DNA from: Fen-1298 sp050015675
Lineage (GTDB): Bacteria > Bacteroidota > Ignavibacteria > UBA10030
Assembly: GCA_050015675.1 (NCBI GenBank)
Contig: JBEKAY010000003.1
Location: 1 to 64,000, forward strand
Direction: 5' to 3'
DNA: 64,000 bases
In this document: in pieces, positions 37,101 through 45,768 of the stretch
How the letters are laid out: every line of letters begins with the position of its first letter
Position numbering within the stretch: the stretch's first letter is position 1
Notes under the pieces: generated by a model
Told to the model about the DNA's origin: nothing
What the model saw: only the letters and a program-made list of their open reading frames with translations
Database searches by the model: none
Position numbers and translations under genes: made by a program

Positions 37101-40100
37101 ATCTGATTTTTTATTTACGCCTCTGGATTTACCACAACCTGATTTCAGCAAACTTGCAAACTCCATCAAGAATAAAGACATAAAGGATTATTTAAACAAC
37201 ATTGAAGATACACTAAAGCAAAACGGAACGCTTAATATTAATTGCTATCTTGTAGTCAACACTCGTTACAACTACGTACAACAAAAAAAACGCCTTATGG
37301 CTATGTTTACAGATCTCGCGGTCGATTCTTTCACCTACATAGGCACTTTTGATCTGGATCCGTGCCGCGGTTATCCGGTGAAGGCTAATAATCCTACTAA
37401 AATTAATCCGCAGCTTTTTAACCGCAGCGGCTTGCAAAACATGCTGGATAACGAAAGTGCAGATAACAAGGCAGATAATTTTCTTTCTTTCCCTGCGCAA
37501 TCATCCATCTTAAATCAAACGCCCGGTCTATTCCGAAACCTTGTGCCTTTGCAGGCGGGTTTTTTTGACAGGATGATGTATCTAGCACAGAAAATTATCT
37601 TCAATAATTATTATGTTATTACTGGCGAAAGAGCATCCCTAACTCTCAGCACAAATTATCTTCAGATTGTTGACGAACGGCCATCTATAACTCTCGGCAC
37701 ATTTATGCCTTTCTTTTACCAGGATGCCACATATCAACTTGAAAAAACAGGGCGCACGTATTATGTAGCTCCTGAGTTTAGCGATAATGATACATTTGAA
37801 TTATTTTATTCTAATTTGGAAACATGGATCCTTCAGCTGCTCGATTTATTGGAAGCAGTTATTGCCGGCGATACTGCAACAGCGGATGAAATAAAGGCTG
37901 CGATGCCATCTATTCCCGAAGGAACAAGCCCTCTGGTATTCTATCATTTTTATAATTTTTATCACCCGATGGTTTGCTATTTTATGCGGCAGTTATTCAA
38001 TAAAGGGATTGATGGATTAATGAGCCGGCAAACTCAATTAAAGGGTGATGCAGTGTATGACCTCAATCCTGCTAACTTCAGTTTCAATGATACATATATT
38101 CCGCAAACCAATGTGTACAAGGGAAAGCCTGTGACTTATCCGAATGGAAAGAACGATGATACGCCAGGTTGTCCACGGGAAGATGTTGATTTCAATATTC
38201 AATCGGGTTATGCCATGTACAACTGGGAATTATTTTATCACGCGCCGCTTATGATTGCAATGCGCCTTAGCGAAAACCAGCAATTTGAAGATGCGGATAA
38301 ATGGTTCAAATATATTTTCAATCCTGCGGATTCATCGGCATATCCGGCACCCGATAAATTTTGGGTAACGAAGCCATTTTTTATAAATGTGGTTGATGTT
38401 TCCGGAAAAACAAAATACGATTTGCAGCGCATCGAAAATATCATGTTCGGTATAGCGGATCCTTCTGCTCAACATCCGGATGATTTTGATAAAAGCGTGG
38501 AAGACTGGAGGGAAAATCCATTCCAGCCGCATTACATCGCTCAATACCGCACGATAGCTTATCAAAAAACTACGGTAATGAAATATTTGGATCATCTTAT
38601 CCGGTGGGGCGATTACCTATTCACGGAACACACCATGGAATCAGTAACAGAAGCAACGCAATTGTATGTACTGGCAGCCCAAATTCTAGGAATAGAACCA
38701 AAGATTGTACCACCTGCTTACGAAGTACCGCTTAATAACTATTATCAACTGGAAAAAAAGCTTGACACTTTTTCAAATGTATTGGTGGAAATCGAAAATC
38801 TTTTACCGATGCATACATATGAAGGATATGATTATTCCAATTCCGATATTCCTAATCTTCCCTCGTTACAAGCCTTGTATTTCTGCATTCCATTCAATGA
38901 AAATCTTCTGCAGTATTGGAAAACCGTCGCAGACCGTTTATTTAAAATCCGGCACTGCCTCGATATTCAGGGAGTATTTTCACCATTGGCATTATTTGCT
39001 CCGCAGATTGATCCTGGTATGCTTGTGCGTGCAACCGCGGCAGGACTTGATTTGAGCAGTGTATTGAATGATATAAATGCACCTTTGCCTTTATATCGAT
39101 TCGTGATTATGATACAAAAGGCAACGGACCTATGCAACGAAGTGAAATCTCTGGGCGCTGCCTTGCTTTCTGCATTGGAGAAAAAAGATGCAGAGCATAT
39201 TGCACTCCTTCGCTCAGGTCATGAGATAAAATTACTGAATGCCGTTATGCTCGTTAAGCAAATACAAATTGACGATGCGCAAAATCAAATTAATAATCTT
39301 ACTAAGCAAAAAGAACTCATTACCATAAGAAGGGATTATTATAAAAATTTAATTAGTAGTGGGTGGAATGCTGGAGAAATTTTGAGTGTAACATTGTCAG
39401 GGGTCGCTATTCCTGTAGAAATAGCAAGTACTATTGTAGAAACCTTGGCTGGAATTGCTCATGAAGTTCCAGATTTTACTGCAGGCGCCTCAGGCTTTGG
39501 TGGTTCGCCACATGTCACGGTTAAATATGGTGGTCAGAATATTGGAGAATCTTTACGTGCAGCAGCCACAGCATTGAGAGGAACTGCTGGAGTGTTACAT
39601 TCATCAGCCGCTTTAAGTTCAACAGTCGCAGGATTTGAACGTAGAGCAGAAGAATGGCAAAATCAACTCAACATTTCCAGTAAAGAGCTGGAACAAATAG
39701 ACGTACAGATTCTTGGCGCGCAAATACGGCTCGATATCGCCAATACAGATAAAGACAATCAGCAACTGCAAATTGATAATGCAAAAGAAGCCGATGATTT
39801 CATGCACAGTAAATTCACCAATGAAGAATTATATGCATGGATGATTGGAAAAATATCCACTACCTATTTCCAGAGTTATCAATTAGCTTTTGAAGCAGCA
39901 AAGAAAGCAGAACGTTGTTTTCGTTATGAACTGGGTTTAAGTGATTCAAATTATGTTCAGTTTAGATATTGGGATAGTATGAAAAAAGGATTGCTAAGCG
40001 GCGAAGCGCTTATGTATAACCTGAAGCAAATGGAAATGGCTTATTACGAAAAGAACAAACGCGAATACGAATTGACCAAATATATTTCACTATCACGGCT

Positions 40101-41181
40101 GGATCCTGTTGCCTTGCTTCAATTAAAAGAAACCGGGCAATGCTTTATAAACCTGCCGGAAGAAATATTTGATTTGGATTATCCTGGTCATTATTTTCGT
40201 CGCATAAAATCGGTGAGTTTATCTATTCCCTGTGTAACCGGACCGTATACAACCATTGGCTGCACGCTCACACTCATGAATAATTCTGTTCGTATTGACG
40301 GAACCAGCGTAACTGATCAAAAAAAATACCCACGTAAATCAGTGAACGGAATTCCGGCTGATGATCCCCGATTCCGTGACAGTGCAGGTACATCGCAATC
40401 CATTGTATTGAGCCACGCACAATCAGACAGCGGGTTATTTGAACTCAATTTCCGTGATGATCGTTACTTACCTTTTGAAGGCGCAGGTGCCATAAGCAGC
40501 TGGCATTTACAATTCCCGTTTGCCAATACTAAAGATAAAACGGGAACAAAACCCAATACATTGTTGCAGCAATTTGATTCTAATACTATTTCTGATGTAA
40601 TTCTGCAAGTAAGATATACTGCTCATGAAGGCGGCGATGCATTAAAAGCAAATGCATCTGATAATCTCATCACTAAAATAAATAAGATGCTGGTATCATT
40701 TAAAGATACAGGTCTAATGCAGATGTTCAGTTTAAAGCATGATTTCCCGAATGAATTCTATGCCTTCATAAACAAACCAGCAACAAATGGTGATCAGACT
40801 TTAATCTTAAATCTGGATGTTAATTGTTTCCCGTATTTTGCCTCAATCGGTAAAATACAAGTGAATAAGATAGATTTTTTTGCTGACAGTGATAAACTCA
40901 CGCAATTATCATTTTCTGCTAAGACAATAGATTTGAAAAAGGATAATGATCCCGGACAAAATAGTAAAGATATAGATTTGAGTGAAGATAATTATTGTGG
41001 ACCACTTTTGCATAATAAAGTAGATTACACACCCAATAATTTGACTATTATTTCGACACAGAAGCAAGCGATTCAAATCACATGTAAAGGAACGCCTATT
41101 CCTCATGGAGCAGTCACTCCGTTAATAACTAAGGATAATCTTAAAGACCTATATGTGTTGATTCATTATAGTATTAGTTAA
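31171..41181 (+). CDS. Tc toxin subunit A (TcA-type pore-forming injector), very long
   Basis: 3336 residues, against roughly 2300-2600 for well-studied TcA proteins. Residues 1 to about 105 form an extra transthyretin/carboxypeptidase-regulatory-like beta domain (YSIFGSVRDAYQLPMRGVVV). Near 574 is FCECAECRSVYGAASYLTD, the VRP1/TcA helical shell signature. Around 1835-1905 is the neuraminidase-like region (WYQDDNQTLHVVGRTYGGD, YNQRLYLFWAIF). Residues about 2650-2950 are long helices of the pore channel (KFTNEELYAWMIGKISTTYF, SYQLAFEAAKKAERCFRYEL). From about 3010 is the TcB-binding domain (SVSLSIPCVTGPYTTIGC, RDDRYLPFEGAGAISSWHL). TcA forms a pentamer that binds the target cell and injects the TcB-TcC cargo like a syringe. 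There is no signal peptide. Export is probably by lysis or a dedicated route. Confidence 0.92.
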   Translation: MKSSSTTGRYSIFGSVRDAYQLPMRGVVVLAFDKDLLHEQPLGRSKTNKQGSYKIIYSKDKFAYTDKQAPDVILRIYADKRKLLKETSVYYNAPKELNIDISLCEQPYKGVSEYEQVLATVRPFTGKLALASLTENNKRQDITFLTNKTNLQRDRIEALAMAYRFETQTNISAIVYYGLLREGVPGNTTLRLLKNISMLTYEQMAQQNLDGMMHETINVLMQALQQAVDDNIISFSTSAEFEIIKKELLSYMKIYGQQNPTTGNASSLFQKILLSGLSKKDSEQVMELLAQHDGSMQSFFSALSGHDTLAGQADILNAVFELGNLTNDHLPLVDNLVKTQKIKKTGDIRKLAAFTKSNWEQLINEHKLDAPASVKGKNKTARIQSYAEKLEKNFTNKYPTAAFSSRLQQDTKSKIEQKDDLKNFFKTHPDFDLQHHRIEAFLSENSKTVAPEKKPVLSGQLRRLQRVFKLAPTYKATQALMNKGIHSSQQVYAMGQDRFMKTFGTQLGKKEAQQIYSNASKMYAASIAVAGNIHGLATASKLKVLPDYQKIMNATAAAKEIPNLDVLFKHADFCECAECRSVYGAASYLTDTLHYLSQRMTDTAGKTVRDRLLERRPDIGDIDLNCDNTKIQLPYIDIVNEILEEAIAPTIFSIANTFNAYLPAFVPLVNTDPLPDKQYPIDSLLLSELKTHTTDILNIDVLLTPNAKVSDAYKAMGSSSNQWIIRDSFIVLKLTENDANISVQLLHQTLLSTDELSANAEYTNVKAYDKYLKTAQRPFGLPFDLFSTEGNIYLTKLGINKADLVRLFAKEHLPIINSSDPPTAELDEAYAYLDINYEERNLIFNEDLTNPTYYWDTLAPSPAVTVEVEVDLFLQYTGLEYADLQTLLTLQFINPLSDDPLSSNPPPPTYSKIDHSDLTTCDLDTQNITDVSPSKFDHIHRFLRLWNKLSFTMQELNACIQCPAIGNGKIDPNFAWQLHHFLQLQNKLGLEVLPLLAFYEDINSSGDDNLYNNLFQNKQITYPLNSDFDLVKVNGGIPITEIHKSVIQATTFISLDDLSVLLADNSITALTLSNISIIYRNSLLMQSQSFTANDLRIAKQVIPFDVFASPVNTMDFLAKNDLLNNAGMSVWELNYILRQQNDLNQTLIPADSTITTNLGELQDALLQIQANTSVQPDANGEMLTKWLNDPLLNWDATVSAKLINILKTVDDDVYRNNIIANYFFLTNLRVRYDQPFHEVTLSELKPIETLSQFSANIVYDSTANTLKFTGPMTVNERAALLLAFTDQDYQDAVNQLFTESQGKTSTDVTNVTLVSFPLLTAYASSAGQLIYDTSKKTLRFAGYMDASLCDALKEFYNNPSPVRDAIDTLFNGQSIINSPANIFFVNNTDVDTNLIALDYAHIAQRFDFFLKIISPVYTAIQQQTAIQNRISTWFTVDKTVAAQLLISVPAIYTDWTKQDFVQKTKTLNKANYPDPYNRYLRLAKICLLINKLKIDANALAWLLVPAAGVNTTDLSALPVVAVSSPVIVSDYSAFENLINLMNLHHSYANTSTTSSITIFTVLQDVINGVAVDDIETELRSLYAWDKNQLKALVETPNFLKLTLSPATSDLKNIRILVRLYKCFSTMALLDVKAEDCVNWSQPSLSPEDAAKIKQTLKSKYSDSDWLDITKPLQDKLRESKRDALVTYLLANPGDNTWKDANDLYSYFLIDVEMSACQPTSRIVLATNAVQQFVQRCFMSLEEDITVNADDPDEKSFDSKWKQWEWMKYYRVWEANRKVFLYPENWIEPELLPDQSPFYKDLQNQLLQNEVTQTTAEDAFMAYLEKLDGVARLEIKGMWYQDDNQTLHVVGRTYGGDPKIYYYRKFVENRRWTAWEKIDLDINSDHIIPVVYNQRLYLFWAIFTEKAREIPDTMDIPEAGTNNVTIPKPDKYWQIQMAFSEYKNGKWSPKKISNNDDSGIIPWDESYDATSQVYSPDKSDFLFTPLDLPQPDFSKLANSIKNKDIKDYLNNIEDTLKQNGTLNINCYLVVNTRYNYVQQKKRLMAMFTDLAVDSFTYIGTFDLDPCRGYPVKANNPTKINPQLFNRSGLQNMLDNESADNKADNFLSFPAQSSILNQTPGLFRNLVPLQAGFFDRMMYLAQKIIFNNYYVITGERASLTLSTNYLQIVDERPSITLGTFMPFFYQDATYQLEKTGRTYYVAPEFSDNDTFELFYSNLETWILQLLDLLEAVIAGDTATADEIKAAMPSIPEGTSPLVFYHFYNFYHPMVCYFMRQLFNKGIDGLMSRQTQLKGDAVYDLNPANFSFNDTYIPQTNVYKGKPVTYPNGKNDDTPGCPREDVDFNIQSGYAMYNWELFYHAPLMIAMRLSENQQFEDADKWFKYIFNPADSSAYPAPDKFWVTKPFFINVVDVSGKTKYDLQRIENIMFGIADPSAQHPDDFDKSVEDWRENPFQPHYIAQYRTIAYQKTTVMKYLDHLIRWGDYLFTEHTMESVTEATQLYVLAAQILGIEPKIVPPAYEVPLNNYYQLEKKLDTFSNVLVEIENLLPMHTYEGYDYSNSDIPNLPSLQALYFCIPFNENLLQYWKTVADRLFKIRHCLDIQGVFSPLALFAPQIDPGMLVRATAAGLDLSSVLNDINAPLPLYRFVIMIQKATDLCNEVKSLGAALLSALEKKDAEHIALLRSGHEIKLLNAVMLVKQIQIDDAQNQINNLTKQKELITIRRDYYKNLISSGWNAGEILSVTLSGVAIPVEIASTIVETLAGIAHEVPDFTAGASGFGGSPHVTVKYGGQNIGESLRAAATALRGTAGVLHSSAALSSTVAGFERRAEEWQNQLNISSKELEQIDVQILGAQIRLDIANTDKDNQQLQIDNAKEADDFMHSKFTNEELYAWMIGKISTTYFQSYQLAFEAAKKAERCFRYELGLSDSNYVQFRYWDSMKKGLLSGEALMYNLKQMEMAYYEKNKREYELTKYISLSRLDPVALLQLKETGQCFINLPEEIFDLDYPGHYFRRIKSVSLSIPCVTGPYTTIGCTLTLMNNSVRIDGTSVTDQKKYPRKSVNGIPADDPRFRDSAGTSQSIVLSHAQSDSGLFELNFRDDRYLPFEGAGAISSWHLQFPFANTKDKTGTKPNTLLQQFDSNTISDVILQVRYTAHEGGDALKANASDNLITKINKMLVSFKDTGLMQMFSLKHDFPNEFYAFINKPATNGDQTLILNLDVNCFPYFASIGKIQVNKIDFFADSDKLTQLSFSAKTIDLKKDNDPGQNSKDIDLSEDNYCGPLLHNKVDYTPNNLTIISTQKQAIQITCKGTPIPHGAVTPLITKDNLKDLYVLIHYSIS

Positions 41182-41487
41182 AGTTTCGAGATAACCCAAT
41201 TAATTATAAGAAATTTAAGTCAAATCGAACTTATAGTTTCTATGTATTCAAATTTCATTGCCTCAATGATTATCCATTAGTTGAGAAGAAGAGCAGAGGA
41301 GCTGAATGGATGTACTTTTACGGTCTGATGGATATGATGCTAATTAGAGATAGCATACCATGAGGTGGAGGAACCGGAATTATTTTGTACATGCTATATC
41401 ATATTTTTTGCTAAGTTTTAATGTTGCAGGTTCAACTCGGGGTCAAAAAAAAGAAAGCCGATTCTTGAATGAATCGGCTGTTTGGAG
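41182..41487. other. Intergenic region between TcA and tRNA-fMet
   Basis: About 300 bp, AT-rich, with no gene. GTTGCAGGTTCAA (41423-41435) is an exact inverted copy of the T-arm of the adjacent tRNA-fMet (41503-41515). The hairpin terminator of that tRNA lies at 41445-41479. Confidence 0.6.
41445..41479 (-). terminator. Intrinsic terminator of tRNA-fMet
   Basis: On the minus strand AGCCGATTC pairs with GAATCGGCT (plus 41456-41464 and 41471-41479) around a 6-base loop, followed by a T-run (plus-strand A-run at 41445-41452). It starts nine bases beyond the tRNA 3' end. Confidence 0.8.
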
Positions 41488-41560
<73 letters not shown>

Positions 41561-41732
41561 ATCTTTTGCTACTTAATATACAACCATTTTGATGCCTAGT
41601 CAAGATTCTTTTTTTGATGAATATATTGGCTGGTTTGTCAAGAAATTATATAGAGACATAAAAGTTTAGCGAAGATGTTCTGTCTCGTTGCCACACTGAC
41701 AATTATATGACGAGTGTGCAATGTAATTCTAT

Positions 41733-42494
41733 CTATTGATTTTTCATATTTGAATTCTGCATTCTGCTTTTCGCTGCTTCAAACATCACCAGCGCTCCAG
41801 CCACAGATGCATTAAGCGATTCAATCTTGCCATGCATCGGAATCTTGACTAAAAAGTCGCATTTCTCTTTGACTAACCGGCGAATGCCTTTCCCTTCATT
41901 CCCGATAACGATAGCAAGCGAGCCGCGATAGTCGTGTTCATAGTAGAGTTTATCGCTTTCCATTTCAGTGCCAACAATCCATACTCCAGCTTTTTTCAGC
42001 TCGTCTATAGTCTGGGCGATATTGGTTACACGCGCAATAGGAAGATGTGCGGTTGCGCCGGTTGAGATTTTTACAACGGTAGTATTGATTGACGCGGCAT
42101 TGTGAAGAGGAATGATAATGCCATGCATTCCCGCACACTCTGCAGAACGTATTAGTGCACCGAGATTATGCGGATCTTCAATTTCGTCGAGGATGAGAAT
42201 GAACGATGGCTCATTTTTCTGTTGACCGATGGCAAGAATTTCCTCAATCTCCGCGTAACGATAAGAATCGATGATTGCGACAATACCCTGCGTCAAAGCG
42301 TCACCGGCTAATTCAGCAAATCGCTCTTTGTCCGTTTCTTTTACGGGGATAGCAAGCTTCCGCGCAAGTTGTTTTGCTTGATCGATATGGCTTCCCGCTG
42401 TGCCATGGAGAATCAAAATTCGTTCGATCGGCTGGCGCGATTTGAGCGCTTCCAGCACCGGCTGTCTGCCAATGATAAGGTTGTCCATGCTCAT
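41733..42494 (-). CDS. rlmB: 23S rRNA 2'-O-methyltransferase, SpoU/TrmH family (RlmB-like)
   Basis: 253 residues. An N-terminal substrate-binding domain (NLIIGRQPVLEALKSRQPIE) is followed by the SpoU methyltransferase knot with its three motifs: LDEIEDPHNLGALIRSAECA, then VIGNEGKGIRRLV, and IPMHGKIESLNASVAGALVM at the end. In bacteria this subgroup methylates the ribose of G2251 of 23S rRNA with S-adenosylmethionine. The length and N-terminal domain favour RlmB over other SpoU members. It is 94 bases downstream of lgt on the same strand, in a housekeeping run. Confidence 0.88.
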   Translation of the reverse strand: MSMDNLIIGRQPVLEALKSRQPIERILILHGTAGSHIDQAKQLARKLAIPVKETDKERFAELAGDALTQGIVAIIDSYRYAEIEEILAIGQQKNEPSFILILDEIEDPHNLGALIRSAECAGMHGIIIPLHNAASINTTVVKISTGATAHLPIARVTNIAQTIDELKKAGVWIVGTEMESDKLYYEHDYRGSLAIVIGNEGKGIRRLVKEKCDFLVKIPMHGKIESLNASVAGALVMFEAAKSRMQNSNMKNQ

Positions 42495-42588
42495 GCCGCT
42501 TCTATTAGTTGTATTATTGAGGGATAGTGCTCGTTTACAGTTTGAATATTCTTGGATGCAAACACATTGCAGTCTTCTTGAAACGGTA

Positions 42589-43413
42589 CTATTTTGCTGT
42601 TGATATAGTTGACGCTGTTATGAACTTCCACCAGCCGAACAATCCTATTGCGACGAGAACCAATGCAATGAGCTGTGCTTCGCTCAAGCCCAAAACAATT
42701 CTCGGATTGGGACGTAGAAATTCAATTGCGAATCGTTCGATTCCTGCTAACATCAAGTAAATCATAAAGAGCTTTCCGACAGGTTTTGTTTTTTTTCGAA
42801 TACTCCAGAGGAACCAACACATCAACGCGCAGATAATGAGTTCGTACACAGGCGTTGGATGACACGGAATATTGTTGGGAACGATGCCGCCAGGAAACCG
42901 GTTTGTGATTTCAGGAAAATCTCTGAATGCAATCGATGGTGGATACGTTCCATTGGAATAATCCGTACCCCATGGAAGAGTTGTCGGGAAACCGTAATCG
43001 CCGTCTCCGGCGAGGTGACAGCCAAGGCGCGCTATGCCATAACCGAGCATCATGCCGGGGGCAATTGCATCACCAATGGTGAAAAACGAAATTCCTTTTT
43101 TTCTTCCATACAGATAAATAGAAAATGCCGCGAGAAGAAAGCCACCATAGAAGATCAGTCCGGCAGGATTGAACGCCATACCGATAGGATCGCGAACGAA
43201 GGATGGCCAATCATTGATCAAAAACAATATCTTTGATCCTGCGACACCGGTAATCAACGCGATAAGCGTGATATTATTGGCAATGTCTGGGTTCAGTTTG
43301 CGGCGTTTGAATTCACTGATAAGCAAATAACTGCCTACAATGAAACCAAGGGCGAGCATTAATCCATAACCATATACAGTGAACGGTCCAATTTGGAAAA
43401 GTCGAGGGCACAT
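42589..43413 (-). CDS. lgt: Prolipoprotein diacylglyceryl transferase
   Basis: 274 residues with about seven membrane helices. Family markers are the N-terminal FQIGPFTVYGYGLMLALGF, the signature around GYGIARLGCHLAGDGDYG (the R-x-GC-x-AGDGDYG type), and HPTPVYELIICALMCWFLW. It transfers diacylglycerol from phosphatidylglycerol to the lipobox cysteine of prolipoproteins at the inner membrane. Likely substrates in this window include the TamA, NlpC/P60 and SPOR lipoproteins. The start used is ATG 43413. Confidence 0.95.
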   Translation of the reverse strand: MCPRLFQIGPFTVYGYGLMLALGFIVGSYLLISEFKRRKLNPDIANNITLIALITGVAGSKILFLINDWPSFVRDPIGMAFNPAGLIFYGGFLLAAFSIYLYGRKKGISFFTIGDAIAPGMMLGYGIARLGCHLAGDGDYGFPTTLPWGTDYSNGTYPPSIAFRDFPEITNRFPGGIVPNNIPCHPTPVYELIICALMCWFLWSIRKKTKPVGKLFMIYLMLAGIERFAIEFLRPNPRIVLGLSEAQLIALVLVAIGLFGWWKFITASTISTAK

Positions 43414-43456
43414 AGTTACTCAGGTGAAAAGTTAAAAGTAAAAAAATGAAAAATGA

Positions 43457-43858
43457 TTATAAAAGATTCACCGGATCGCTGGAAACAATGATGAACGGGA
43501 CTCTCGGTTTGTGTTTGATGTCAATCTTTGCCGGTGAGATATGCACCGAGAATTCATTGACCGTCTTGTCCTGTTTAGTCACTGTCAATTTGTATATCCC
43601 GTTAAGATTTGTATAATCACATCGTGCTTGCGCAGGTCCGGTCTGCGGCATCAACAGTTCCGGGATGTGCAGTCCGGTGATTCGCAAATTGATTTCATGG
43701 TCGATTAGCTCGTTATCTATTAAGATCTCGTACCGGAAACTAACAAAAATTTTTGTGGTCTGTACCAAAAACACCACAACGTCTCGCTTGGTCTTCTCGT
43801 CGAAGTGGTGAAAAATATTAAGCGTGTAATCCGGGTCGCGTTTCTTTTTGTTTGCCAT
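43457..43858 (-). CDS. Hypothetical beta-rich protein between hisS and lgt
   Basis: 133 residues, not recognised. It starts MANKKKRDPDYTLNIFHHFD two bases after the hisS stop, so it is surely in the hisS operon. The body alternates short hydrophobic stretches (VVVFLVQTTKIFVSFRYEIL, GLHIPELLMPQTGP, GIYKLTVTKQDKTVNEFSVH) typical of a beta-sandwich or Ig-like fold. It has no signal peptide and no membrane helix. It ends 44 bases before the lgt start. Its function is unknown. Confidence 0.7.
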   Translation of the reverse strand: MANKKKRDPDYTLNIFHHFDEKTKRDVVVFLVQTTKIFVSFRYEILIDNELIDHEINLRITGLHIPELLMPQTGPAQARCDYTNLNGIYKLTVTKQDKTVNEFSVHISPAKIDIKHKPRVPFIIVSSDPVNLL

Positions 43859-43860
43859 AA

Positions 43861-45108
43861 TCAGGAAGGCATCTCGATCTTTTCGAGCGAGACGGCAGTC
43901 TCTTCGCCGGTGCGCATGTTCTTTAATTTCGCGGTCTTTGTCTTCAGTTCCTGTTCTCCGATTACGATAACATACTGTGCTTGCTGGCGATTAGCTTCCC
44001 TCATTTGGGATTTAACGCTTCTGCCAAGATAATCAACTTCTGCACAGATGCCCTGCCGCCGTAACTCGTTTGTTTTGAGAAATGCCCAGATCCGCGCTGT
44101 TTCATCTAATCCAACGAAGTAGATAATGGGAGCGGATGAAGCTATTTTATTCTTGTCGAGTTTGGTAAGTACAATCAACAGTCGTTCGATGCCGGCAGCG
44201 AATCCAACGCCCGGTGTTTGTTTTCCGCCAAGTTCTTCAACCAACAAATCGTATCTGCCGCCGCCTACGAGTGCGTCTTGCGAGCCAAGCGCAGTGCTGG
44301 TGATTTCAAATGCCGTCTTGGTATAATAATCTAATCCGCGAACGAGTCGTCCATCAATTTCGTATGAAATGTGGAGTGCATCGAGAAGGGAACGAATTGA
44401 TACAAAATGCACTGAGCATTCCTCGCACAAATGTTCGCTCATCAGCGGCATACCGGCAGTCAACTCCCGGTCTTTTTCATCTTTGGAATCGAGCACGCGG
44501 AGCGGATTTTGCTCGACACGTATTTGGCTGTCGTGAGAAAGTCGTGTAAATATGTTCCGTAATTCTTTTTGCAGAAGTTGTTTATATGCAGGTCGGCATT
44601 TTTCACATCCAACCGAATTAATTTTCAGCGCAAAGTTATCGATGCCAAGCTGTTTGTAAATTTCAAGCGGCAGCACCATCATCTCCACATCAAGCTGCGG
44701 TGATGATGCACCGAGTGCTTCTGCGCCGAACTGGTGAAATTGCCTTAATCGTCCGGCTTGTGGGCGTTCCTGCCGAAACATCGGCCCGATGTAATAGACT
44801 TTTGTAAGCGGTGATAGCTCGCCAAGGTTATTTTGAATGTATGCCCGAAGTGTGGCAGCCGTCCCCTCAGGACGGAGTGTGATACTTTCCTCACTTCGAT
44901 CAAGAAAGGTGTACATTTCCTTGCTGACGATATCCGTCAGCTCACCGATACTGCGGGCGAACAGTCCTGTTTGTTCAAAGGCAGGCGTGCGAATTTCCTG
45001 ATAATTAAAGTTTTGCATTACGCGGCGGATAACGGATTCAATGTACTGCCAGCCTGTCGTTTCCTCCGGTAGAATATCTTTCGTTCCTTTAATTGTACGG
45101 TATTTCAC
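43861..45108 (-). CDS. hisS: Histidyl-tRNA synthetase
   Basis: 415 residues, normal for bacterial HisRS. Class II motifs are visible: YRTIKGTKDILPEET at the start, motif 2 TLRPEGTAATLRAY, the HisRS-specific LVRGLDYYTKTAFEIT, GGGRYDLLVEELGG and motif 3 PGVGFAAGIERLLIVL. The C-terminal anticodon-binding domain includes LRRQGICAEVDYLGRSVKSQ. It charges tRNA-His with histidine. The unknown gene follows after two bases, and an EIIA-Ntr gene lies 79 bases upstream. Confidence 0.97.
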   Translation of the reverse strand: MKYRTIKGTKDILPEETTGWQYIESVIRRVMQNFNYQEIRTPAFEQTGLFARSIGELTDIVSKEMYTFLDRSEESITLRPEGTAATLRAYIQNNLGELSPLTKVYYIGPMFRQERPQAGRLRQFHQFGAEALGASSPQLDVEMMVLPLEIYKQLGIDNFALKINSVGCEKCRPAYKQLLQKELRNIFTRLSHDSQIRVEQNPLRVLDSKDEKDRELTAGMPLMSEHLCEECSVHFVSIRSLLDALHISYEIDGRLVRGLDYYTKTAFEITSTALGSQDALVGGGRYDLLVEELGGKQTPGVGFAAGIERLLIVLTKLDKNKIASSAPIIYFVGLDETARIWAFLKTNELRRQGICAEVDYLGRSVKSQMREANRQQAQYVIVIGEQELKTKTAKLKNMRTGEETAVSLEKIEMPS

Positions 45109-45187
45109 AATACAGTCTTTCTTGCTATGTCAACGTAAGTCGAGGAGCAGGACATCGGTATAAAGCGTGGAAACATGACTGACGAGT

Positions 45188-45658
45188 CTATCCTTCAGAA
45201 ATAGTTGCCTCTTCCTGGAGAAAAATTTCTAAAATATCTTTTGATGTTTCTGCCTCGAGAAGACGCTTTCGGAAATCTTCTTTGTTCATCAGACGTGAGA
45301 TGCGGCTAAGGAGTTTGATATGCGGACCCACCATATTGTCGCGACCTACGAGGAGAAACACCAGTCGCACCGGCTGATCGTCAAGCGATTGATAATCGAT
45401 GGGTTGTGCAGTAACTGCGAATGCTGCAACAATGTCATTGACGGCATCTGTTTTACCATGCGGGATCGCAAACCCAGATCCGACTCCGGTGGACATAATT
45501 TTTTCTCGTTCAAGAATTGCTGTACGCATGCGCTCCTTATCGACAACCTGCTTTTGAGTGCCGGCAAGTTCAATCATTGCATTGATTATTTCTTCCTTTG
45601 TAGCGCCTGGAAGATTCGTTCGCACGACCGCTTCATTTAAAATGTCAGTAATCTTCAT
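45188..45658 (-). CDS. ptsN: PTS EIIA-Ntr-type protein
   Basis: 156 residues, full length for a single EIIA (fructose/nitrogen) domain. The phosphoacceptor histidine is H67 in GVGSGFAIPHGKTD. Other family stretches are QPVRLVFLLVGRDNMVGPHI and LLSRISRLMNKEDFRKRLLE. EIIA-Ntr proteins usually regulate metabolism or potassium and nitrogen responses rather than transport sugar. No transporter subunit is near. It lies between hisS and the sugar nucleotidyltransferase on the same strand. Confidence 0.9.
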   Translation of the reverse strand: MKITDILNEAVVRTNLPGATKEEIINAMIELAGTQKQVVDKERMRTAILEREKIMSTGVGSGFAIPHGKTDAVNDIVAAFAVTAQPIDYQSLDDQPVRLVFLLVGRDNMVGPHIKLLSRISRLMNKEDFRKRLLEAETSKDILEIFLQEEATISEG

Positions 45659-45768
45659 TCATGTCTCCAAATTGGCAGAGCCGCAGGAAGTCTTGACTTC
45701 AACCTCCGAGCTATTTTCATATCAAAGATTGCAGAATTTCTTACAAAATACAAATGAATTTACAACTC

